The notes beneath the pieces are model-generated. The model did no database searches. It saw nothing but the letters and a program-made list of their open reading frames with translations, and was not told the DNA's origin. Of a stretch of DNA of 64,000 nt, positions 31,018-41,458 are shown one piece after another (within the stretch, counting starts at the first letter, position 1; each line of letters begins with the position of its first letter). This DNA is from Hexactinellida sp. DTS-2022 (taxonomy: Eukaryota; Porifera; Hexactinellida). Made by a program: the position numbers and the translations under genes. Location of the stretch: NCBI GenBank assembly GCA_028753945.1, contig JAPNXP010000001.1:11274501-11338500 (forward strand), in the 5' to 3' direction.

Positions 31018-31540
31018 AATATAATATACTGTAATCACAATAATTCTATTATTATACTATTATTATACTATCATATTATATACTCACCATTCTTAATTTA
31101 TAAATAAATAATAAAGACTATATCTACAATTTATTATAAATAATGGGTTAGTAAATAACATACTTAATACACTACAGAGATGTATAATTCTAAATAATTA
31201 TGCCTCATGGGGAATGGGGAGGATAGGGAGGATTTGAATTTCCAAACAAATTATATTGTATAGCATTCTTATTAGGGGGACTTTATGAGGAATATATTTA
31301 ATACACCACAGAGATGTATAATTTTAAATGATTAGTTTAAAGGCGTACTAAGGCCGCGCAGCGGTCGTCAATTGAGGCGTGAAGCGCCGAACCGTCGCAA
31401 AGCGACCGAGACCGAAGGGCTCGTATATTAAAAGCGTAATTGTTGTTTGTTTGTATGTTTGTGTGTTTGTGTGTTTGTTTGTCCAGAATTAATTGGAAAG
31501 ACTACGAGTCCCAGAAAGCTGAAAATTTGTATACAGCGCC
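31018..31540 (+). repeat. RGG-gene 3' flank, GC hairpin block, TTTGT repeat
   Basis: AT-rich trailer differing from the 5053 type (31018-31250), then GGGGACTTTATGAGGAATAT, the hairpin block at 31351-31428 (CCGCGCAGCGG, GGCGTGAAGCGCC, GTCGCAAAGCGAC) and a TTTGT-type repeat to 31530. Confidence 0.65.
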
Positions 31541-31544
31541 TTAG

Positions 31545-32045
31545 GTAAATCAAGGTGATCTACTGAGTCCCTAAATATGTATTCCCATTTCCCATTCGCC
31601 AATAATAAATTTCATATGGATAAGTTAACTAATCTCGAGATTTTAACAATATTACCATATATGGAAAGGTGTGAAAATCGCATAGCTTACATTCCACAAA
31701 TATTTTCGATAGACCAATATTACCGTTGGATTCCCAAAATATGATTTCCTGTACGAAAATGATACATTTCATATGTATAAAGTTAAGTAATCTCGAGATT
31801 TTAACAATATTACCATATATGGAAAGGTGTGAAAATCGCATAACTTACATTCCACAAATATTTCCGATAAACCAATATGACCGTTGGACTCCCAAAATAT
31901 GACTTCCTATACGACAATAATACATTTCCTGTGTCGAGCATTATCGGATTACGGGATATCAATAAATAACAATACTGTTTTAGGCCTACGCTAATTTTAC
32001 CATAAAACTAAGTTTACAGTCCTTATATTAAAGAAGTCCCTGGTA
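31545..32045 (+). repeat. R2 repeat, copy 1
   Basis: About 500 bp nearly identical to 50243-50750. Internally it is a dimer: a unit of about 170 bp beginning AATCTCGAGATTTTAACAAT occurs twice (from 31622 and 31790). No reading frame of note. Confidence 0.8.
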
Positions 32046-32053
32046 CGCCTAAC

Positions 32054-32060
32054 TATAAAT
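32054..32060 (+). promoter_or_regulatory. TATA box of the RGG gene
   Basis: TATAAAT 80 bases before the ATG at 32134, in the same leader as the 5053 gene. Here no Helitron body precedes it; the R2 repeat ends just upstream. Confidence 0.5.
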
Positions 32061-32133
32061 AGTTACTTTTTTTATATCAGAACCTAAAAAAAATTCTTTA
32101 CATTGACTTATTTATTTACTAATTTTGAATTAG

Positions 32134-32370
32134 ATGGAGCAATTAGATCTCTCTTGGGAGGATTCGCAGGACCTGGACGAAACCCCACAGGACCCGGAAC
32201 ACCCGGGCGATCCCCCACAGGTCAGATGTGACAGAGGCAGAGGTGGCAGTGGCAGAGGCAGTGGCAGTGGCAGAGGCAGAAGAGGTGGAGGGCGCAGGAG
32301 GAGGTGGAGGGATGTAAGGAAGGCTCTGGACCTCCAGGCCTGAGCCTTAGGAATCTTATAATTAATTATT
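32134..32370 (+). pseudogene. RGG-family gene, short copy with nonsense codon
   Basis: MEQLDLSWEDSQDLDETPQD, a few acidic/Pro residues, then [35 protein letters not shown] and TGA. The TGA sits where the 5053 gene has CGA (LQARALG), and past it the frame reads ALGILIINY. One C-to-T change explains the truncation at 69 residues. The acidic block has only about 15 residues, far shorter than in its sister. Confidence 0.6.
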
Positions 32371-32668
32371 AAATTATAATTTATTTATTCAAATTTAATC
32401 AACTTAATTATCTTCTTTTAATCACTTAAATCAATTATTGTTTGTTTGTTTATTTATTAATTATATCATCTATTTATCATTTGTTATGCAAAGCTAAATC
32501 CTTCTTATTAATTAATTAAGGGGACTTTATGAGGAATATATTTAATATACTACAGAGATATATAATTCTATTTGATTAATTTCAAGGCTTAGTAAGGCCG
32601 TGCAGCGGTCGTCAATTGAGGCGTGAAGCGCCGAACCGTCGCAAAGCGACCGAGACCGAAGGGCTCGT
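32371..32668 (+). repeat. RGG-gene 3' flank with GC hairpin block
   Basis: Same trailer as 5485-5757, with the hairpin block at 32595-32668 ending GGGCTCGT. The next RGG remnant starts directly after it. Confidence 0.7.
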
Positions 32669-32686
32669 TTTACTAATCTGAATTAG

Positions 32687-32765
32687 ATGAATTAAGACCT
32701 CACTATACGTGTAGAAGATTTATTAGGAAGACCCCTCCTCGATATTTTTGAATATATAACAAAGT
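32687..32765 (+). pseudogene. RGG-family minimal remnant
   Basis: TTTTACTAATCTGAATTAG, then ATGAATTAAGACC, matching the 14181 copy with an early stop and a deletion of the basic centre. The tail LLDIFEYITK is retained, followed by the same AACAAAGTAAGTTATATTG flank and a fragment of the GGTCCG repeat (to about 32880). Confidence 0.5.
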
Positions 32766-33042
32766 AAGTTATATTGTAATTCATAACAATTGAACTGTCA
32801 CGAAATATTTGGTCCGGCCGGAGTCGGAGCAAATATTTCAGCCATTGTAGGTCCGGGTTTACCGGGTTTACATTTAAATGTCAATGTGTTATGAAATCTT
32901 CGTTCATTTGATACTATTTAAAATGCCAATGTTTTGATTAGTATGAATTATACAAAAACATGTTGTAAAATGTCGCCTTGAATGGCTTATCTTAATAAAC
33001 GTATGAATAACATTGCTAATACTCCACGCTTATATTATCGAA

Positions 33043-34424
33043 ATGTCTTCTGAAGAGGTGAAAATAGAAAGAATACAAAGCATCAGAAAGAAAGATAAAG
33101 CGGCAGTTAATGGATTTTTTAATTCTCTTCACCATGTTACAGGAGATACCCTACAATGGGTATGTGAGAAACGTGGTACTTGCAAAGCAACACACTACAC
33201 ACAATAAATGACACAGTTGTAATGCCAGTTGACCCAGATGATATTAATACCACTCATACTCATGGGCCAGATCAGTCCCGAATAGAAATGCTAAAAGCCT
33301 ATAGCAAAATAAAAGAGCAAGCTAGAGAATCAGAAATGAGCACGAGATCGATTCTTTCAACAGGCATGCAAACATTACATCCTTCTTCTATGGTGAAGCT
33401 TCCCCAATTGGCATCAGTGAAGCGAACAATTTGCAACCATAAGAATGCCTACGACGAAGTTTTCAAAACACCCACCTGTGCTGCTGATGTTGAAATTCCT
33501 TCCAAATTTAAGGTAACCATTTCAAATGAGTCATTTTTATTGTACGATTCAGGGGTGGGAGACAATAATCGAACACTAATATTTTCAACACCAAAGATGT
33601 TATCCATACTTCGAGATTGTAACAGTTGGTATGCTGATGGAACGTTCAAAATCGCGTCTAAACACCTCTTCCAATTATATACCATTCATGCCGAGAGGAT
33701 GGCTTTGTTATTCCTTGCGTTTATGCTTTGATGACAGATAAGAGTGAGTCTAGCTATAATATTGTTTTGAGGAAATTAGTGGAACTAGAACCAGCGCTCA
33801 ATCCTATGATAGTAATGTTGGATTTTGAAAAAGCTGCCATAAATGCTTTTGAGGAAAATTTTATAGCATCAGGCTGCTTCTTTCATTACTGCCAAAATAT
33901 CTACAGGAGGATTCAATCTGCCGGCCTCGCAACCCAATACCAGAATGATCAAGAGTTTGCTTTGATATAAAGATGCTTCCCAGTCTGGCGTTCGTTCCAG
34001 AACACGAAGTTGTCGATTGTTTTAATTTGTTAATGCAAGACTTTCCTGAATCAGCTCGTGACGTAGCCATATATTTTGAAAATACTTATATTGGTAAAAA
34101 AGTGGCCGATCAAACCCGAAGAATTCCACCATATCCAATTCGTATATGGAACATGTATGAGAGAATAAGTATGAAACTGGCGAAAACAAATAACACAGTC
34201 GAAGGATGGCACAACGCGATCAAATCCAGCTTATCTTCTCTACACCAATCTTTTGTTAAGTTCCTTAAATTTTACATAGGGAACAATCGCTTCAAGAAGC
34301 AAAATTCGCCAAATGGGAAGCAGGAAGTGTCATTGCAAAATCAAAGAAAAGTGTCACTCGTGCTGAACAGCTGTTGCACCTTGTTTCGGATTATTACATT
34401 AGAGATCCAGTTAGTTTCTTGAGA
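33043..34424 (+). pseudogene. MULE transposase with FLYWCH-like finger
   Basis: N-terminal finger: VNGFFNSLHHVTGD, WVCEKRGTCKA and, after a shift, HTINDTVV, with Cys/Cys/His-type ligands. The MULE core follows: SWYADGTFKIASKHLFQLY (first Asp), IVMLDFEKAAINAF (second Asp), GCFFHYCQNIYRRIQ (the C/H motif) and TNNTVEGWHNAIKSSL (Glu). Frameshifts near 33180, 33695 and 33965 break it. MULEs usually have long TIRs; I did not find a clear pair around this copy. Confidence 0.85.
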
Positions 34425-34739
34425 GGTGTTAGCTATAATTTGGACTTTTAACACCATAGCTTATTCATTTATATGAGTGACGTCAATTCTTTTATTTATT
34501 TCTATAATTATTATTTTGTCACTTGATTATCTCTAGGTCAATTTTTCATGTTTTTCATTAACTATATTAAACCAATATATAAGTGATATTATTAGTTTTT
34601 ATTCTGTTTGGGACGAAATTTCCATGGACGAGATTTCCGCGATTCCCAAAAGATATCTGTACAAAAGGCTACAAATACGTTAACTAAGACTCTAAATCTA
34701 GATTCACTATCAAATGGATATACTTTCAACATATTTAAG
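34425..34739. other. AT-rich spacer
   Basis: No gene seen between the transposase remnant and the exon at 34740. Confidence 0.4.
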
Positions 34740-34795
34740 AATCCGGAGACGAGATGGAGACTACCCAGAACGAAGTTAAGCTGAAAATCCTAGAC
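34740..34795 (+). CDS. Candidate host exon, paralogue of 45965 exon
   Basis: 56 bp between CATATTTAAG and GTGAGT. The open phase reads SGDEMETTQNEVKLKILD. The 45965 exon reads NPEAMMLFRDNKIKLNI; the shared N-[KE]-[IV]-K-L-x-I pattern suggests homology. The first bases in the other phase give NPET, as in the paralogue. Possibly exon 2 of a gene whose first exon relative is at 19441. Confidence 0.35.
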
Positions 34796-35279
34796 GTGAG
34801 TTTACTTTATAATCACTCAATTCTTGCTTGTGCCATTTCTGAACGGTTGAATTGTCTTCGTAGCCGTATTGCCTATTGCTAAGGCTTCTTCAAAGTCATT
34901 CTAGAAAGACAACTTCAGTTGTTTTTTTCTAAAGGCCTGTTTAATTAGCTGCTATATTTTGGTCGTAATTATATTAGTTATGATGCTGTTTTTATAGTAC
35001 CATTGCATTCACAAGAGGACTGTCAATAGTTTCTGAACTTGTTGCATGTATCTTATTCAGGGCCGCCAAAAGGGGGGGCAGGGAGGACAGATGCCCCTGG
35101 GTCCGTGGGTCTAGGGCCCCCCGTGAAATTCTTAAACAAAGTTATTAGTTTAACAATGCAAGTATAATGTTACCGCCGAAATGCAGCCTTCAGACTAAGT
35201 GCTTGGGGTTACATTTACATTTGCTACGATCAACATAAGATCTTAGTTTAGAGATAATATAATTGAATGATATATAATT

Positions 35280-36537
35280 AGGGAAAATTCCAAAAATACT
35301 CAAGTTTTTTAAAAATTTCCAAATATACTCAACTAATTACTGATACTCAAATATAAAACTAGATCTTTCCGAATCTACTCAAGTTTTTCAAAATAATTCC
35401 AAATCTACTCAAGTTTTTCAGAATAATTCCAATTCTGCTCAAGTTTTTTCAATAAATTCCAAATCTACTCAACTTTCAGTAAATTCACAGATCTACTCAA
35501 GTTTAGAAAGGCTATATTTAGTCTATCTTATATATTAAATCACCATGTTTTTTGTGTTTGTTTGTTTGTGTGTTTGTTCAGAATTGATTGAGGAACTGGT
35601 AAAAGCTACAGACCTAAAATTTGGCAGTGGGGTGGGGAATACTAGTATTGTATGTACAAATAAGTTCAATATCTAAAAAGATATTCAAATCTTCCATCAC
35701 AAAAGGTGTCAAAACCTTTAGCCAATTAAATTCGAGGGGTGTTCCAGTATGGATTAGCAGCTAGCATTTCAATTAGTATAATCGAATGCTTTAGTGTCTG
35801 TCAAAAATTAAGTATGCATTATGGAATACTGAGAAAGTAATCTAATTGATCGAGAGGAAGTTCAGGCATTTAATCAGTTAATTGTGTTCTGTCTGTCTAG
35901 CCATACATTTATAACATTCCATTGTGTTATTTGTTAACAAATTATTATCAATCAATACAATAACTTCTCCACATCCCAAAGTTAGGGGTCCACTGGTACA
36001 GTTTCTTAGTGATATTTAATTATATATTTGGAATTGGTATATTATTATACATGGACAAGCTCATATATCTAGAAAATTATCTGTTCAAATTTGCATAAAT
36101 ATCCAAATTATTTAATCTGTCCTTATAGAAACCTGTAGCTAGGATGAACGGATATAAATAGACAGCTAGCGGCCAACCATCAAGAACGACATTTAATTTG
36201 AAAAGGAAATGCTTTAAATACAAGCGAGGGCCGTAGGGCCGAGTACAAGTTGTAAGGACGCGCGTAGAGCAGACGAGCAGATTGTACTAATAAATATTTT
36301 TGTGGTTGGGATCTCCATACTAGTTTCAATAATCCAATAAAACTTGAGTATATTCGGAATAATCCAATAAAACTTGAGTATATTTGGAATAATCCAATAA
36401 AACTTGAGTATATTTGGAATAATCCGGTAAAACTTGAGTATATTTGGAAAAACTTGATTATATTTACAAATTAGTTGAGTATTGTTGAGTATATTTGGAA
36501 ATTTTTAAAAAACTTGAGTATTTTTGGAATTTTCCCT
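35280..36537. mobile_element. hAT-like element with repeated subterminal motifs
   Basis: Inverted ends AGGGAAAATTCCAAAAATAC, flanked by exact 8 bp duplications ATATAATT (35272-35279, 36538-36545). Each side holds four to six units of about 27 bp built on AAACTTGAGTATATTTGGAA, inverted relative to each other. The centre contains a TTTGT repeat (35545-35735) and a cloverleaf block (36217-36287). No transposase. Confidence 0.8.
36190..36290 (+). repeat. Dispersed repeat with cloverleaf-like block, copy 4
   Basis: AATACAAGCGAGGGCCGTAG, GGCCGAGTACAAGTTGTAAG, GACGCGCGTAGAGCAGACGA, closing with GCAGATTGTA. Hairpin 1 (GGGCC-GTA-GGGCC) changed, and hairpin 2 has lost pairing. Confidence 0.6.
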
Positions 36538-37122
36538 ATATAATTAACTCAAACTTGAATTATAAAGAAATAAGGAAATCGTGTAAAAATGAACATTTGG
36601 GTTTGGGAAAGGTTCCAGAGGGGCCCTTCATTATTGTTTGCCCCGGGGTCCAGCAGTGGGCCTGGGACCTTATTTAGGGATTTGGGGGCTATTATTTAAC
36701 CCAGGATTATTCACATAAAATTAGTTCTGTAAAGGGATGAAGTTGATGAAATAGTTAAAACGGATGTTTTGGATCACTATTCTAATTGTCCTGAAATGTA
36801 CCACCATTTGATTCCCTACATTAATGAACATTTAATAAACTCAACCCCTGAACAAATCCCAGCGCCACTCATAGTAAAGTAGCCCCCATTATATTTTGAG
36901 CGCCCCTGAATTGATTTACAGTCCACTTTTGGGAACCAGACCTGTTTGTGGACTGGATTTTGTTGTAGTTAACCCTGAAGTCTCCTGCTGGGTCGGGTAT
37001 ATGCTATACCATTTCGGCAGTGTTCGGATTTATAAAATTATTTAAAACTGAATGATTAGCATAAATTTCCAAATAATCAGACGATTTAAAATACTATGAA
37101 ATCATTTCTTGATTATTTTAAG

Positions 37123-37200
37123 GAGCACATTAAGGACAAGCTCTTCGTTCAGGGAGCAGAAATGGAGCTGAAGAAGACAACGCTGTCCAGCGATATTAAC
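37123..37200 (+). CDS. Candidate coiled-coil host exon
   Basis: 78 bp, phase 0, between GATTATTTTAAG and GTGAGT. Reads EHIKDKLFVQGAEMELKKTT then LSSDIN. A charged helical segment. Same size and phase as 39492-39569, with which it would splice in frame. Confidence 0.5.
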
Positions 37201-37433
37201 GTGAGTTGTTTTAGGGTTGGTTTTTCAGTTAATGGCAATACAAGAAGGCATTCTTCAGCACCACATGTATTTTATATACTAATAATCCATATTTGAATAA
37301 ATAATTATAATTATTCCCTACATACGCTATAAATAGCTCGCCAAGATAGATTTGCTATTTGTCTAAATTAAATAACTTGTACTAAACAAAAAATACACAT
37401 AATTTTATTATGTCACATGTGTATCTACAATTA

Positions 37434-37495
37434 ACGAGCCCTTCCGTCTCGGTCTCTGTCGCGACGGAACAATCGATCATTGTTTGTTCGTGGAT
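37434..37495 (-). repeat. GC hairpin block, isolated
   Basis: AACGAGCCCTTCCGTCTCGG then TCTCTGTCGCGACGGAAC, an isolated relative of the block that ends RGG units, inside an intron. Confidence 0.5.
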
Positions 37496-37759
37496 TCATT
37501 TATATTTGACTTGATTACAAGTAAACACAAATGTAGACTCTAGAAGCAAGTCTTTAAGACAATTTTTGAAATTTGTTTACCTTTCATGACATGTAAACAA
37601 CAAGAATATACACTACCCGGACAAAAGTATTCGACCACCAAAATAGATAGATACCAATTTTTGTGTAGAGTTATATTGATTTGGAAAGCAGCAAGTATGT
37701 AAATTTCGGATTGACACGTTTTGCATATGATATCAAATAATACCGTGTACTACATAATA

Positions 37760-38125
37760 TAATAAATTCAGACATGGGGTCAAGCCCTTTCAAAAGGGTT
37801 TAAGCTCAAGCCCAACCCCAAGCCCTCATCAGAAGGGCTTAAGTCCAAGCTCAAGCCCTTAATAAAGTGCTTAAGTCCGGACTTAAGTCTTTTACTCTAA
37901 TTATAGAATTCTATCCCGGTGCTTATTTTTGAGTTTTGCGCTTGTTATTCTGATGAGCCTAACTAACCTTTAGGTTTCTATAATAGACACACTCAGTGTT
38001 TGTATAAATTATTGACCATATTTGCTTGGAAAGGGCTCGAAGCTCATTTATAAAGGGCTGAAGCCCAATCCGGACTTAAGCCCTTTTATTAAAGGAGGAC
38101 TTAAGTCCGGATTCAAGCCATTTGG
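37760..38125. repeat. CTTAAGTCC palindromic repeat element
   Basis: Several GGGCTTAAGTCC and GGACTTAAGCCC words in both orientations with CAAGCCC, from GGGGTCAAGCCC to GGATTCAAGCCATTTGGGG. Probably a MITE, ends not fixed. Confidence 0.5.
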
Positions 38126-38373
38126 GGTAGTCGATTATTGTTTTTAGGCCATTTTCTGACCAAATATTTTTATGGATTTTCGAGAATATTAAATGTTGAT
38201 ACAATAAATTTAGTATACACGGTTGATAAGCGTAATTGCGACTAATATATATATTACATGAAGATATTTACTCCAGGCAGCGGTAGTAAAATTTATTAGC
38301 TAATTCGAGGGGCGATTATTGGAGGTAGGCGATTATTCGAATAGGGGCTACTATTGGAGTATATTATACGGTA

Positions 38374-38557
38374 CAGTCGAGTCCGCTTAATAGAGCCACC
38401 TCGGGACCAGGTTGTTTTGACCCATTAAGCGAAGAAACCGATTAACCGAAAATATTGTAAGCCAAACTGTAATTCTGTCCAATAATTCCTGTGAAATTTT
38501 GACCCGATTAAGCGGAGAAACCGATTAACCGGTGGCTCTATTAAGCGGAGTTGACTG
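38374..38557. mobile_element. Tigger-type MITE
   Basis: 184 bp, ends CAGTCGAGTCCGCTTAATAG and the near reverse complement, TA on both flanks (38372-38373, 38558-38559). Internal GCCACCTCGGGACC resembles Tigger ends. Confidence 0.85.
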
Positions 38558-38562
38558 TATAT

Positions 38563-39145
38563 TAGTGCTGCGAACTGGAATTAAATTTGATTCAATTCAG
38601 TTACAGTTACAGTTACAGTTTTAGTTTTCATTTCAGTTACAGTTTTAATTCAGTTACAGTTACAGTTTTCATTTCAGTTACAGTTTTAATTCAGTTACAG
38701 TTTTAATTCAGTTACAGTTTTCATTTCAGTTACAATTTTCATTTCGGTTCAATTTTACCACAGTCAGTACAATTTCGTACTTAGTTTTGTATTCACAACT
38801 TTCACCTATTTTACGACTAAACCTTAGTTAATTATTACTAACCCTTATTATACTCTATGCAATAAATAATCGTAATCGCTTAATCCTGGTTCCAAGGTCT
38901 GCAGACAACATAATCTAGTTTCTTTTTTCTAATTTCATTTTTTGCCGCCTGACTAGTGCTGCAAACCGGAATTGAATTTGAAGAAACTCAATTTCAGTTT
39001 TAATTTCTGTTGGAGAAAAATACATTTCAGTTACAGTTCTAGTTCTAGTTTTATAATCGAGTACATTTCAGTTACAGTTACAGTTACAGTTTAGAAAATC
39101 GCTAAAACTTTTTCAGTTTTAATTCAGTTTCAGTTCGCAGCACTA
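38563..39145. mobile_element. hAT MITE with (CAGTTA)n interior
   Basis: Ends TAGTGCTGCGAACTG and CAGTTCGCAGCACTA, exact 8 bp duplication CTGTATAT on both sides. The inner ends are runs of CAGTTACAGTTTTAATT. Sister copy at 54769-55371. Confidence 0.9.
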
Positions 39146-39344
39146 CTGTATATGTAGATTTGTTTTGTTTACATTGACGCAAAAAAAAAAAATTTAAGGT
39201 ATCATAGCAACTTGTTTACACCGGTAGTCTGATTCCGAATGGGAATTTTTAGACCCTCAATTATATATCTATATGTGTGGGTGTACTTGTCTTAAATAAA
39301 ATGCAACAAATTCATGTTAATTTGAATTCACGAACAAATAAAGA

Positions 39345-39412
39345 CCGCGAAGCGATCTTTGTTTATGAGTGTTCTGTCTCGAAGCGACCGAGACCAAAGA
39401 GTTCGTATTACA
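39345..39412 (+). repeat. GC hairpin block, isolated
   Basis: GACCGCGAAGCGATCTTTG and CTCGAAGCGACCGAGACC. A relative of the RGG-unit end block, intronic. Confidence 0.5.
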
Positions 39413-39491
39413 AGATTTTTGAAATTTATACCTGACAGTTGAATTCGATAAACGCTGTGTAACTATTCAAAATAATCCTCTTTCAAAATAG

Positions 39492-39569
39492 ATTCGCATC
39501 GAACAGATGCAGAAGATACAACAAAGCAACTATCGCGCTCATAAGACGGAGATAAACGAGATAGTAAAA
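39492..39569 (+). CDS. Candidate coiled-coil host exon
   Basis: 78 bp, phase 0, between TCAAAATAG and GTGAGT. Reads IRIEQMQKIQQSNYRAHKTE then INEIVK. The next exon follows after 231 bp, a normal small intron. Confidence 0.55.
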
Positions 39570-39800
39570 GTGAGTAATCCTAAATAACAGAAAACATTAT
39601 GCAATAAGCTTTTATCTATACTATGACAAATTACCAGTTTCACATTGGAAATTCCAATCACAACAACTTCGTACCATTTAGGCTGTGCAAGTTGATCAGG
39701 TTTAGTTTAGTCTGGTGATGAGGTTTACCTTACAACAGCCTGACCAATAATCTAATTACTGACCTGCCCGATTTATATTCATCCCTTATTTTATTCTTAG

Positions 39801-39887
39801 AATGCAATGGACAGAGTGGACGCCATCCACACAACTGAAATGAGCCAACTAGAGGCCATTTCAAAGAAAAAGCTGCATATATTCAAA
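39801..39887 (+). CDS. Candidate coiled-coil host exon
   Basis: 87 bp, phase 0, between TTTTATTCTTAG and GTCAGT. Reads NAMDRVDAIHTTEMSQLEAI then SKKKLHIFK. Together with 37123 and 39492 it gives an 81-residue coiled-coil stretch without stops. A possible terminal exon (RIYIKNIGLAY, stop) follows a TTTTTGCAG acceptor at 40620, but support is thin. I do not recognise the protein. Confidence 0.5.
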
Positions 39888-39967
39888 GTCAGTTCAAGTT
39901 TTATTAATTAATTACGTTTTTACTGCTCTAACAAACTAAATCTCGACTATAAGTAGTAGCTTGGAGA

Positions 39968-40545
39968 GCCTCAGTGGCGGATCCAGACATGTTGAAAAGG
40001 GGCCCAAGAAATAATGCGTGCCTAGCGAGCATCTTCTAAGGGGGTCTGGGGGGTAGCCCCCAGATTTTTTTGAGCTATATACACTCAGAAGTAATTTTAA
40101 ATGCTAATTTCTTTGTAAGAAGCCATAATTCAAACTTGAGGCTGAAGTTTCTTAATTATTTGGTCAATTTCAGCCTAAATTTCAGTCAATTTCAGTTTCT
40201 TTTTGTTTATCTATTTTTGCAACATCACCCTTCCTATTAAGAAATGCTGTCTATATCCCGTGTGCTTAAAAAACTTAGATTAAGCTAAAGAAATAATTTA
40301 GATTTCCCATGCAGTCTGCCCGTACTTAATTAAATATCCTGAGAGGGTCTGAGACACACATTGAAAAGTTTGCTCAAAAAATCTTAGTCGGTTGATAATT
40401 GTTTTGAGGTTATATTAAAGGCAGCGGCAACTAATTTTTGTTTACCACTTTGGGGGGCGACTTTCGAGGTGTCGAGTATTCGAGGGGGGGCGGCTACTAT
40501 TCGAATATATACGGTATATACACGGACCAACACGGTAATATATTA
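39968..40545. repeat. MITE-like fragments
   Basis: CAGTGGCGGATCCAGACATG near 39974 followed by GGGGTCTGGGGGGTAGCCCC is a common hAT-MITE type start. Near 40440-40510 there is TTCGAGGTGTCGAGTATTCG with a GGGGGGCGGCTACTATTCG end, similar to 38300-38370. Ends not fixed. Confidence 0.4.
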
Positions 40546-40914
40546 CGGTATATCCGGTCATAAATAATTATTCACCACAAGATCTCGCCAAAATTATCTA
40601 ATAATTAACAACTTTTTGCAGCGAATCTACATAAAGAATATAGGCTTAGCGTATTGAATTTGGGAAATGAATATGTTGGGAACGAAATTATTGCAAATAT
40701 TTGGAACTTTTAGGGTTAATTAAACTCATTAACTAGTTAATTAGCTATAAATATATTTGACATGAAATATTTACATTGTTATTGTGAATACTGAAATTAT
40801 GAAATCTAATTTGATATCTAAGCATAATATATAGTCTTAGACTCTTAGTACGAATTTTCGTAACATTTCCATCATTCCGTAAAGAGATATAGCCAATTTT
40901 CTGTTTGCGCCACA

Positions 40915-41458
40915 AGTGAGCTCAAATTATAGGTCAACCTCGAAAAAACGTGTTACCAAACAATTTCTTAACTAGAGTCTTCTTCTGGGCCCGAATAAAT
41001 ATAGAAAAAAAGTTGCAAGCCCAAACCCAGGAAGAAACTTTTTTATATCCCTCAAACCCGGGGACCAGGGGCCAAAAATCGCCGATATTTTTTACCTTTT
41101 AAAAAAATTAAAATCAATTTATATGGTGTATTGTGGAACAAGGAATTGTTTAGAACCACCCATTTTATGCTAGCATTAATAGAACCTCTCGAACTTTGAG
41201 CATTTACTCGAAAAATTCGAATATCTGAAATCTAATATACTCCAAAAGTTAGGCCCTATCAAATAATTTACTTGTTTATTATTCCCGTCCGTCCCAATTT
41301 TTGCACTCCGTCCGGATTCAATTATTATTAACTTATGAACTTCAAAGTGCAAAATATTAGCTATTGACTGATGTTTAATATTCCTAATGTATCAATTTTA
41401 ATAAGTCAAGAATTTTAGAGCATTACTTTTATATTTTGGGCATTGCCTTGTGTTTTTC
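40915..41458 (+). repeat. R1 repeat copy A, first part
   Basis: Matches 51005-51380 (direct) and 56277-56775 (inverted), for example TTGTTTAGAACCACCCATTT and TAGGCCCTATCAAATAA. Interrupted at 41458 where Helitron 2 sequence starts, and continues at about 46586. Confidence 0.8.

Larger units (their letters stand above)
35060..36908. mobile_element. Possible TIR element split by a later insertion
   Basis: Left end CAGGGCCGCCAAAAGGGGG and right end TTTTGAGCGCCCCTG are imperfect inverted repeats around the 35280-36537 element. GC-rich subterminal segments (GGGGCCC, CCCCGGGG) occur on both sides. No target duplication seen, so tentative. Confidence 0.35.

Noticed and set aside
31629..31841. 70-codon - strand frame with internal repeat, also at 50332-50544
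   Set aside because: Product of the dimeric R2 repeat.
37123..39887. Assignment of the coiled-coil exons to the kinetochore protein NDC80
   Set aside because: Weak resemblance of NAMDRVDAIHTTE to a coiled-coil segment of that protein; coiled coils match by composition, and no diagnostic domain is present.
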